NCBI RefSeq assembly: GCF_019904175.1
Contig: NZ_CP061913.1
Location: forward strand, 6,510,001-6,574,000
Length of the DNA: 64,000 nt
From: Dactylosporangium vinaceum
GTDB lineage: Bacteria > Actinomycetota > Actinomycetes > Mycobacteriales > Micromonosporaceae
Direction: 5' to 3'
Shown here: positions 33,840 through 41,010 of the stretch, in pieces
Layout of the letters: each line of letters begins with the position of its first letter
How positions within the stretch are numbered: position 1 is the stretch's first letter
The notes under the pieces: generated by a model
Told to the model about the DNA's origin: nothing
Seen by the model: only the letters and a program-made list of their open reading frames with translations
The model's database searches: none
Made by a program: the position numbers and the translations under genes

Positions 33840-34397
33840 TCAGCCCGTGTACCCCCGGTCGCCCGGCATCGGCCGCACCGTGACGCCCGCGGCCGTCAGG
33901 TGCTGGCGCAGCTGGGCGGCGTGCTCGACCACGTGCAGCGGCAGGCCGCCGACAAGCACCCCGAAGAGCGTGCCGTGGTACCGGTGCGCGCTCGGCAGCG
34001 GCCGGGCGGCGACCTGCTCGGTCAGGCCGTCGAGCGTCAGGCGCACGCGGTCGCGACACCAGTCGACGTAGCCGAGCAGCTCCGGCCGGGTGAAGCGGCG
34101 GTTGGGAAACCCGTAGGTGTTGTCGTCGAACGGCGCCGGCGGTGCCCACGGCTCGAACTCGCCGGCCAGGTCGTAGTCGAGGATGCTCAGCGCGTGATAG
34201 CCGAGGAACCACGGCGCCGAGCTGTGCAGTCCCCCGTGCGCCGCCGCGGCGGTGGGGGCCTCGTCCGGCCACAGGTCCGCCGCCCACAGCTCGTCGGGGC
34301 AGTCGGCCAGCGCCGCCTCCATCAGCCGCAGCGCCTGCTCGAAGTTGCGGGCCAGGCTCTGCACGAACACATTCGCCACCCTGCCGGTATAGCGCAT
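33840..34397 (-). CDS. DinB-like metal-dependent helical protein
   Basis: 185 aa. The helical bundle has two His-containing helices: FLGYHALSILDYDL and LPLHVVEHAAQLRQHL, the second carrying the expected H-x3-H. This fits the DinB/YfiT-like superfamily, which uses a three-His metal site and often a thiol cofactor. Substrate unknown. It is transcribed in the same direction as the arsR-arsC operon but upstream of it, 30 bp before the operator. Confidence 0.68.
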   Translation of the reverse strand: MRYTGRVANVFVQSLARNFEQALRLMEAALADCPDELWAADLWPDEAPTAAAAHGGLHSSAPWFLGYHALSILDYDLAGEFEPWAPPAPFDDNTYGFPNRRFTRPELLGYVDWCRDRVRLTLDGLTEQVAARPLPSAHRYHGTLFGVLVGGLPLHVVEHAAQLRQHLTAAGVTVRPMPGDRGYTG

Positions 34398-34465
34398 GCC
34401 GCCGGGCGGGGCCGTGGAACTTTCGCACCCGGCCGCTTACGACATCGACGCTTTGCGATCAACTG

Positions 34466-34494
34466 TTGACGCAGGGTCCGGCCGTTCCTATGGT
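34466..34494 (+). promoter_or_regulatory. Consensus-like promoter upstream of CBM2 protein
   Basis: TTGACG (34466-34471) and TATGGT (34489-34494) are separated by exactly 17 bp. A near-palindrome TCAACTGTTGA (34459-34469) overlaps the -35, suggesting repression. The promoter is followed by GAGGGAAGGA before the ATG. Confidence 0.6.
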
Positions 34495-34522
34495 TCGGCC
34501 AACCGAGGGAAGGACGAGAGTC

Positions 34523-35587
34523 ATGGCTGTCTCCAGGCGCTCAGCGGCCCTCGGCATCATCGGGGCCGCGGCGAGCACGGCCGCGCTGGCGCTGCTGCTG
34601 ACACCGGCCGTCGCCGGTGGCGCACCGCCGATGACCGCCGCCGCGGCGGCCGCCCTGACCGGCTCGTGCAGCGCGACAGCGCACGTGGACTCCCAGTGGT
34701 ACGGCGGCGAGGTCGTCACCGTCACGATCACCAACACGTCGGCGAGCGCCGCGACGACGTGGGCCGCGACCTGGACGCTCGCCACGGGACAGCAGGTCGT
34801 GTCGGCGTGGAACGCCTCCGTCACCACGACCGGCGGCACGACGACGGCGGTCAACGCCTCCTACAACGGGGCGCTGCAGCCGGGCGCGTCCACCACCTTC
34901 GGCATGCAGCTGTCCGGCCCCGCCGTGGCGCCCACAGTCGGCTGCACCGACGACGCCCCCGGCTCGTCCACCGGCGCCGATGTCACCGTCACCGAGGCGG
35001 ACAGCGGCCGCACCCTCACGCTGCAGGTCGGGCAGAGCATCGCCGTGAACCTTCCGTCGCAGTACCTGCCGCCCACCGCCGGCACCAACCTCGTCCAGCT
35101 CACGTCGACCGGCGGATATCCGAGTGGCCAGCCGGTCGCCGCCGTGTTCCGTGCGGTGGTGCCGGGCCCGGCCGACATCACCACCCACACGGACGCGGCC
35201 TGCCTGCACGACCCGCGGCCGTGCACGATCCCGATCCGGCTGTGGCAGGTCCACATCATCGTGGCCGACGTGCCGTCCACCGGCCAGACCGTCACGCTGA
35301 CCCAGGTCGACACCACCCGCCTGCTGAGCCTGCACGTCGGGGACCTGCTGGTGGTGAAGCTGTCCAGCATGTACCGCCCGCTGGAGCTGTCCAACCGGGG
35401 CGTGCTGCTCCTGCGCGACACCACCGGCGGCTACCCCACCGGCCAGCCGCTGACCGCCCGCTACACCGCCGCCATCCCGGGCCGCACCGACCTGAGCACG
35501 GTCACCGACAACGCCTGCCTGCACCAGCCCACGCCGTGCCCGACACCGCAGGTCGCGTGGTCCGTGCACATCACGGTCACCGCCTGA
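34523..35587 (+). CDS. Secreted CBM2 protein with two duplicated C-terminal domains
   Basis: 354 aa. Signal peptide to about 32, and a CBM2-like module (about 48-145) with Cys pair and WYGG/W surface residues. Then two about 95-residue tandem repeats share the pattern G-x-x-L-x-L-x-VGxxxxVxL...TGGYPxGQP...PGxxDxxTxTDxACLH.PxPC...WxVHIxV. Each repeat holds an ACLH...PC disulfide and ends in a WxVHIxV strand. The fold reminds me of chagasin-type (I42) inhibitor or related beta-barrels, but this is inference. There is no catalytic motif. It probably binds cellulose and displays the repeats. Confidence 0.65.
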   Translation: MAVSRRSAALGIIGAAASTAALALLLTPAVAGGAPPMTAAAAAALTGSCSATAHVDSQWYGGEVVTVTITNTSASAATTWAATWTLATGQQVVSAWNASVTTTGGTTTAVNASYNGALQPGASTTFGMQLSGPAVAPTVGCTDDAPGSSTGADVTVTEADSGRTLTLQVGQSIAVNLPSQYLPPTAGTNLVQLTSTGGYPSGQPVAAVFRAVVPGPADITTHTDAACLHDPRPCTIPIRLWQVHIIVADVPSTGQTVTLTQVDTTRLLSLHVGDLLVVKLSSMYRPLELSNRGVLLLRDTTGGYPTGQPLTARYTAAIPGRTDLSTVTDNACLHQPTPCPTPQVAWSVHITVTA

Positions 35588-35641
35588 GACCGCACCGCAG
35601 CCCGGCCGCCCGCCCGTCCCGGGTGGCCGCGCAAGGGGAGC

Positions 35642-36130
35642 TCAGTCGAGCCGGTAGACCAGCTCGGTGACGGTCGCCTGGCGGGCCTCGGCGAACCCCT
35701 CCTCGCGGCCGACCGGCACGAAGCCGTTGCGCTCCAGCACCCGCAGGGAGCCGACGTTGTCGGCGACGGCGCCGCCGTAGATCGGGCGGGCCGGCACCTC
35801 GGCCACCAGGGCGGCGAGGGCGGCGGTGGCCACGCCGCGGCCCCACCAGTCCCTGCGGATCCAGTACGTGACCTCCATGGCGCCCCGGGAGGGGTACGCG
35901 GCGGCGCTGCCGACGACCTCGCCGCCGACCTCGACGGCCCGCTTGACGATCGCGTCGTCGGCCAGGATCTTGCGGAACTTCGCGTAGTACGCCTCGCGGT
36001 CCCGGCCGGACCCGTCCACGAACGCGGCCTGCCGCTGCGCCTCGTCGTCGAACTGGATGTCGAACATCGTCGGGAGGTCATCCTCCCGCAGCGGCCGCAG
36101 TGTCACCGCCACCTGGGGTTTGTCAGACAT
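35642..36130 (-). CDS. GNAT-family N-acetyltransferase
   Basis: 162 aa. Complete GNAT fold: N-terminal LRPLREDDL, the acetyl-CoA-binding motif RRDWWGRGVATAAL (about 88-100), and C-terminal NVGSLRVLERNGF typical of RimJ/RimL-like enzymes. It acetylates an amine, probably of a small molecule or protein N-terminus. The ATG at 36130 excludes an Arg/Pro upstream extension. It converges on the CBM2 gene and is followed by an 80-bp gap to the BASS transporter gene. Confidence 0.85.
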   Translation of the reverse strand: MSDKPQVAVTLRPLREDDLPTMFDIQFDDEAQRQAAFVDGSGRDREAYYAKFRKILADDAIVKRAVEVGGEVVGSAAAYPSRGAMEVTYWIRRDWWGRGVATAALAALVAEVPARPIYGGAVADNVGSLRVLERNGFVPVGREEGFAEARQATVTELVYRLD

Positions 36131-36230
36131 CGCGCGACGGTAACACGGGGCACCCGCCCACCGTGGCCCAGCGCGCGGCGCCGGTGCCACCCCCGCCGCG
36201 GGCCGGGGACCCGCAGGCGCGGCGCACCTG

Positions 36231-37133
36231 TCACCCGGCCTGGACCGGCACCGGCTCGGGCGGGGCCGGGGCGGCGGCCCGGCGGCGGGTGTACAGCAGG
36301 CCGAAGGTGAGCGCGGTGCAGTGCATGACGATCCCGTACACCGCGGCCGGGACCGCCATCTCCACGCTGTTCATCAGCGCCGGGCTCGCCGCGACCGTGA
36401 GCGTGAGCGCGGTGTTGTGGATGCCGATCTCGAACCCGGCCGCGGTGGCCAGCCGGTGCTCGACCCCGGCCAGCCGCGGCGCGCCGTAGCCGACGAGCAG
36501 GCTTATCAGGTTGAACGCCAGCACGGCCAGCCCGACCGCGGCGAAGTAGCCGCCGAGCTTGCTCGCCGACCCGGCGAGCACGGCCGCGACGATGACGAGC
36601 AGGACCACGATCGACAGCACCCGCACCGGCCGGTCGAGCCGCCGCGCAACCCGGGGCAGCCGCGCCCGCACGAGCATGCCGGCGATGACCGGCACGATCA
36701 CGAGCGCGAAGACCTGCGACACCTCGGTCCACTGCAGCCCGATCTCGGGGCTGTCGGGCAGGAAGTACCCGGCCGAGAGGTTCGCCACGATCGGCAGCGT
36801 CACCACGATGATCAGCGAATTGACGGCGGTCAGTGCCACGTTGAGCGCGACGTGCCCGCCGAACAGGTGGCTGTACAGGTTGGCCGTGGGGCCGCCGGGC
36901 GACGCCGCGAGCAGCAGCAGCCCGACCGCGAGGTGCGGCTCCAGCCCGAACGCCAGCACCAGCCCGAAACAGACTGCGGGCAGGATCAGCAGCTGGCAGA
37001 CGAGCGCGATCACGGCCGCCTTCGGATAGCGCCCGACCCGGCGGAAGTCCTCCACGGTGAGCCCGAGCCCGAGCCCGAGCATGATGATCACCAGCGCGAC
37101 GGGCAGTCCGACGAGGATCAGCGTGGGAAGCAC
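36231..37133 (-). CDS. Bile acid:sodium symporter (BASS) family transporter
   Basis: 300 aa with nine to ten hydrophobic helices. The family motif AASPGGPTANLYSHL (about 76-90) and the second inverted-repeat motif GFEIGIHNTALTL mark the BASS family, which co-transports organic anions with Na+. It is not ACR3, which has a conserved Cys in helix 4. The cargo is unknown. The GTG start at 37133 places the first helix directly at the N-terminus. It reads as monocistronic. Confidence 0.87.
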   Translation of the reverse strand: MLPTLILVGLPVALVIIMLGLGLGLTVEDFRRVGRYPKAAVIALVCQLLILPAVCFGLVLAFGLEPHLAVGLLLLAASPGGPTANLYSHLFGGHVALNVALTAVNSLIIVVTLPIVANLSAGYFLPDSPEIGLQWTEVSQVFALVIVPVIAGMLVRARLPRVARRLDRPVRVLSIVVLLVIVAAVLAGSASKLGGYFAAVGLAVLAFNLISLLVGYGAPRLAGVEHRLATAAGFEIGIHNTALTLTVAASPALMNSVEMAVPAAVYGIVMHCTALTFGLLYTRRRAAAPAPPEPVPVQAG

Positions 37134-37251
37134 GGTGCATTGTCACCGGCGCCGCTGAAGCCGGTCAATCGGCATACGGGGTCGTCTATCGATCGGCACG
37201 GCAACGTGCCCGATGGCGGCGTCGCTCGTCGGGACGACGCCGGACGGCGGC

Positions 37252-38073
37252 TCAGGGCTGGACGAAGGTGTAGCCGGCGTCGCGGAGGCGGGGTAGGACG
37301 ATGCCCAGGGCGGTCAGGGTCTGGTCGCGGTTCCCGCCGCCGTCGTGCTCCAGGATGATGGAGCCGGGGTGGGTCTGTTTCAGGATCGTCGACACGATGT
37401 GCTGGACGCCGGGGCGGCTCCAGTCCCGCGGGTCGACGGTCCAGTCCAGGGCGCGCAGCCCCAGGTTGCCGGCCTGGCTCAGCACCGTCGGGGACCAGGC
37501 GCCGCCCGGGGAGCGGAACAGCGCCGGGCGGTAGCCGTTGCCTGACGCCTTCGAGATCGCGTCGGTGGCCTTGGCCAGCTCGGTGTGCACCGCGGCGGCC
37601 GGCATCTTCGCGATGTCCATCGGGTGGCTGTGCGTGTGGTTGGCGATGTGGTGGCCGCCGTCGAGGACGCGCTTGACGAGGTCCGGATGGGCGGCGGCGC
37701 TGCGGCCGATCATGCAGAACGTGGCGTGGATGCCCTGCTGGGCGAGCAGGGCCAGCATCTTCGGGGTGTACGCCGGGTCGGGGCCGTCGTCGACGGTGAG
37801 CGCGATGTCGGTCCCGTGGCACGGCAGGGTGTACTGCGGGCCCTTCGGACCGAGACCGCCGGGCGTCGGGCACACCCCGGGCGTCGGCGGGTTCGCCGGG
37901 GGAATGTCCAGGGCACTTGCCGACGGGTCGGGGGACCCGCCCTCGCCCGGCCGCGAGTCGCCGGGGATGCCCTGGCCGTCGTGCCAGGCGGCCCGGCCGT
38001 CGCCGCAGGCGGCCAGCAGCCCGACCCCGCCCAGCGCCAGCAGAAGCGAGCGCCGGGACACCGCCCCGCTCAC
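37252..38073 (-). CDS. Lipoprotein polysaccharide deacetylase (NodB domain)
   Basis: 273 aa. Signal with SRRSLLLALGG, possibly Tat, and lipobox LAAC (Cys about 23). The NodB domain (about 80-270) has the motifs TVDDGPD (catalytic Asp), HTHSHP (metal-binding His pair), RSPGG, DW and ILEHDGG. It deacetylates N-acetylglucosamine in peptidoglycan or chitin-like glycan, outside the membrane. It is translationally coupled to the LCP gene upstream (GTGA overlap), which supports a cell-wall role. It may be secreted rather than anchored. Confidence 0.9.
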   Translation of the reverse strand: MSGAVSRRSLLLALGGVGLLAACGDGRAAWHDGQGIPGDSRPGEGGSPDPSASALDIPPANPPTPGVCPTPGGLGPKGPQYTLPCHGTDIALTVDDGPDPAYTPKMLALLAQQGIHATFCMIGRSAAAHPDLVKRVLDGGHHIANHTHSHPMDIAKMPAAAVHTELAKATDAISKASGNGYRPALFRSPGGAWSPTVLSQAGNLGLRALDWTVDPRDWSRPGVQHIVSTILKQTHPGSIILEHDGGGNRDQTLTALGIVLPRLRDAGYTFVQP

Positions 38074-39212
38074 GCCTGGCCGCCGGCGTCGCTGACGAGC
38101 TGCGGGTGGGCGGCGACGAACTCGGCGACCCGGTCCTGGCCGACGGCGCTCAGCAGCGCCTTGGTGTCGGCGTCGAGGATCTCGTATGCCTGGCCGTCGA
38201 AGACCTGGCTGTTGAAGTGCCCGCCGTTGGCCTTCAGCGTGACCATGTGCTCCGGGGTGATGCCGTGCAGGGTGAGGATCCAGTCGGCGAGCGGGATGTC
38301 GTTGTTGTAGAACGACACCGCCTTGCCGATCGAGTTGAGCATGTGGTCGACCTTCTGCGGGTTCGTGAGCACGCCGGCGCTTGTGGCCTTGCTCAGCATG
38401 GCCTTGATGAACTGCTGCTGGTGGCGCTGCCGGCCGTAGTCACCGTCGTTGTTCGCGAGCTTGTCGCGCTGGCGCACGTAGTCCAGGGCCTGCCAGGCGG
38501 CCATGTCGGAGCAGCCGGGCTCGTAGACCTGGGCGCGCATGCCGGGCTTCAGGGTCGTCGGGATGCCGTCGGCGTTGAAGTTGTACGGCTCCCCCTCCTG
38601 CCCGGTCTTGATGCTCCATCCGGTGTGGATGGACGTCGTGCGCTCGTCGACGCACATGCGCACGCCGCCGAGCGCGTCGACGATGTCCTTGAACCCGTCG
38701 AAGTTGACGATCGCGGCGCCGTTGAACTTGAGGCCCCCGGCGAGGTTGCCGACCGTCTCGGCGAGCAGCGTCAGGCCCTCGTCGCGGCCGCCGCCGTGCT
38801 GGTAGCCGAACTCGAACGCGGCGTTGATCTTGTCGGTCCCGCCGCGGTACTGGGTGCGCCGGTCGGCCGGGATGACGACCCGCGTGTCGCGCGGGATGCT
38901 CGTGAGGTAGACGACGTCATGGCTCGCCGGGACGTGCGCGATGATGATCGAGTCGGCCCGGGCGCCCATGAGCGCGTTGCCGTCGCGCTCGTCGATGCCC
39001 ACGAGCAGCAGGTTCAGCGGCCCGCTGATGTCGTGCCCGGCCGCCGCCGAGCCCAGGCCGCCGGGGTGGGTCACCTGGTCGCCGTAGTGCGCCAGCAGCA
39101 GGTCGCCCCCGGCAAGGGTCCCGGCACTGGCCAGCAGCAGCACCGCCCCGGCGACCAGGCACAGCCGCGCCCAGAGCGGGCTGCCCGCCCGACGGCGCGT
39201 CCCCCGGCCCAT
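38070..39212 (-). CDS. LytR-CpsA-Psr (LCP) family cell-wall glycopolymer transferase
   Basis: 380 aa. Short cytoplasmic Arg-rich N-terminus, one transmembrane helix (about 20-42) and an LCP domain. Motifs include LLLVGIDER, GARADSIIIAHV, LTSIPRDTRV (catalytic Arg/Asp cluster) and DYVRQRDKLANNDGDYGRQRHQQQ. LCP enzymes attach undecaprenyl-linked polymers, such as teichoic or arabinogalactan precursors, to peptidoglycan. The ATG at 39212 has GGGGAG upstream; longer in-frame starts are Gly/Arg noise. Coupled to the deacetylase gene, it forms a wall-decoration operon. Confidence 0.92.
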   Translation of the reverse strand: MGRGTRRRAGSPLWARLCLVAGAVLLLASAGTLAGGDLLLAHYGDQVTHPGGLGSAAAGHDISGPLNLLLVGIDERDGNALMGARADSIIIAHVPASHDVVYLTSIPRDTRVVIPADRRTQYRGGTDKINAAFEFGYQHGGGRDEGLTLLAETVGNLAGGLKFNGAAIVNFDGFKDIVDALGGVRMCVDERTTSIHTGWSIKTGQEGEPYNFNADGIPTTLKPGMRAQVYEPGCSDMAAWQALDYVRQRDKLANNDGDYGRQRHQQQFIKAMLSKATSAGVLTNPQKVDHMLNSIGKAVSFYNNDIPLADWILTLHGITPEHMVTLKANGGHFNSQVFDGQAYEILDADTKALLSAVGQDRVAEFVAAHPQLVSDAGGQA

Positions 39213-39470
39213 CCCCACTCCCCTCGACCACCCGGCACAAGCGTCGCCGGGCCGGTCCCGCCCGGCGTCCGCACCGGCCCGCACACCTCCTGCGGGTTTC
39301 CCGCAACCGGCTACCGTCGGTGATCGACCCGAACCGCACGTGGATTGAGCACCCCGTGCCCCCGGACCGCGCGGACACCACCGTCGCGCCGGGCGGCACC
39401 CGGCCGGGCCGCTGACCCGTGATCACCCGCACGGATCGCCCCCGGCCCGGGTGCGGGTTATGGTCGGGCC

Positions 39471-40967
39471 ATGACCCGCAGCGGCGACACCGTCAAGCTC
39501 GACGCGGCCCTCGACCCGCTGGTCGTGGCGCTGGACATCGGGTCCACCGCCACCCGGGGCGGGGTCCACGACGCGTCCGGGCGCCGGGTGCGGGGCCTGC
39601 AGCACAAGGTGCCGCACGCGTTCACGGTCGCCGCCGACGGTACCTCCGTCATCGACCCCGACCAGGTCACGGCCGAGGTCGAGCAGGTGCTCGACGCGGT
39701 CACCGGCAAGCGGCGGCTCGGGACCCGCATCGCCGGCGTCGCCATGGACACGTTCGCCGCGTCGCTGATCGCCGTGGACGCGGCCGGGCGCGCCCTCACC
39801 CCGTGCCTGACCTACGCCGACGCCCGCAGTGCCGAGGCCGTCGCGGCGCTGCGCAAGGAGCTCGACGAGCATGCGGTGCAGCAGCGCACCGGGGCCCGGC
39901 TGCACACCAGCTATCACGCGCCGCGGGTGCGGTGGCTGGCGACGGTACAGCCGCAGGTCGTTGCCGAGGCCGCGGGCTGGTGGTCGCTGGGCGAGTACGT
40001 GTGGCACCGGCTGGTCGGCCGGCCGCACGCCGGGACGTCGACAGTCGCGTGGACCGGCCTGCTCGACCGGCGCACCGGCGAGTTCGACGCCGAACTGCTC
40101 GCCGCCGCGGGCCTCGCCCCCGAGCAGCTGTCGCCCCCGCGGGACACGACCGACCCGCTGCCCCCGGCCGGCTCGGGGCGGCGCCCCGCACTGGCCCGGG
40201 CCGTCTGGTTCCCGGTGATCACCGACGGCTACGCCAGCACCATCGGGTCGGGGGCGAGCGACGCCACCGTGCTCACCGCGGCCACCGCGACGAGCGGCGC
40301 GCTGCGGGTGCTGCTCGACGGTCCGGCCGACCCCCTGCCGTTCGGGCTCTGGAACTACCGGGTCGAAGCCGGGCGCACCCTGCTCGGCGGGGCGATCAAC
40401 GACGTGGGGCGGGCCGTCTCCTGGGCGCAGGGCACACTGCAGCTCGGCCCGGCCCTCGCCGAGGTCCTCACCGCGCCGCCGAGCGACGCCACGCCGCTGG
40501 TCCTGCCGTACCTCACCGGCGAGCGCGCCCCCGGCTGGGTCGGCGGCGCCCGGGCCGTCTTCACCGGGGTCTCCGCGGCCACGGACGCCGACGCGCTGTG
40601 GCGCGGGATCGCCGAGGGCGTCGCCATGACCTACGCGCGCGTCGCCGACGAGCTGCAGCCGGCCGCGACGGGGATCGTCCAGGTGGCGGCGGCCGGCCGG
40701 GTCAGCAACGACCACCCCGAGTGGCTGCAGATCCTCGCCGACGTCCTGGGCCGGCCGGTCACCCACATCAACCGGCGCCGCGCCACCCAGTGCGGCACGG
40801 CCCTGCTCGCCCTCGACGTCCTCGCGCCCGGCGTCACCCGCGCTCCGCAGAGCACCGGCGACACCTACGAGCCGCGCCCCGCCCACGCCGGGCACTACGC
40901 CGACCGCCGCGCCCGCTTCGCCGAGGTGTACGCGGCACTGGTGCGGCCGCAATCCGCGCGGCCTTGA
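39471..40967 (+). CDS. FGGY-family carbohydrate kinase
   Basis: 498 aa. Two-domain ASKHA fold: phosphate-1 motif VVALDIGSTATRGGV, mid-domain VAWTGLLDRRTG, LGGAINDVG and the C-terminal GRVSNDHPEWLQILADVLGRPV adenosine motif. Family members phosphorylate gluconate, xylulose, glycerol or similar polyols; this one most resembles gluconokinase-like members, without certainty. It lies alone, opposite the caspase gene. Its last codons are within an imperfect 30-bp tandem repeat. Confidence 0.85.
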   Translation: MTRSGDTVKLDAALDPLVVALDIGSTATRGGVHDASGRRVRGLQHKVPHAFTVAADGTSVIDPDQVTAEVEQVLDAVTGKRRLGTRIAGVAMDTFAASLIAVDAAGRALTPCLTYADARSAEAVAALRKELDEHAVQQRTGARLHTSYHAPRVRWLATVQPQVVAEAAGWWSLGEYVWHRLVGRPHAGTSTVAWTGLLDRRTGEFDAELLAAAGLAPEQLSPPRDTTDPLPPAGSGRRPALARAVWFPVITDGYASTIGSGASDATVLTAATATSGALRVLLDGPADPLPFGLWNYRVEAGRTLLGGAINDVGRAVSWAQGTLQLGPALAEVLTAPPSDATPLVLPYLTGERAPGWVGGARAVFTGVSAATDADALWRGIAEGVAMTYARVADELQPAATGIVQVAAAGRVSNDHPEWLQILADVLGRPVTHINRRRATQCGTALLALDVLAPGVTRAPQSTGDTYEPRPAHAGHYADRRARFAEVYAALVRPQSARP

Positions 40968-41010
40968 CCTGTGCGGCCGCAACCCACGCGGCCTCAACCC
41001 GGGCGGCCGT
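40941..41010. repeat. Imperfect 30-bp tandem repeat across convergent stops
   Basis: Units 40941-40970 and 40971-41000 agree at about 25 of 30 positions and begin GTGCGGCCGCAA; a third partial copy follows. They span the stop of the kinase (40967) and of the caspase (40994), and could fold or act as a recombination slippage site. Confidence 0.6.

Noticed and set aside
36231..37133. ACR3-type arsenite pump to match the nearby ArsR-ArsC gene
   Set aside because: Motifs match BASS transporters and it is a separate transcript about 2.4 kb away.
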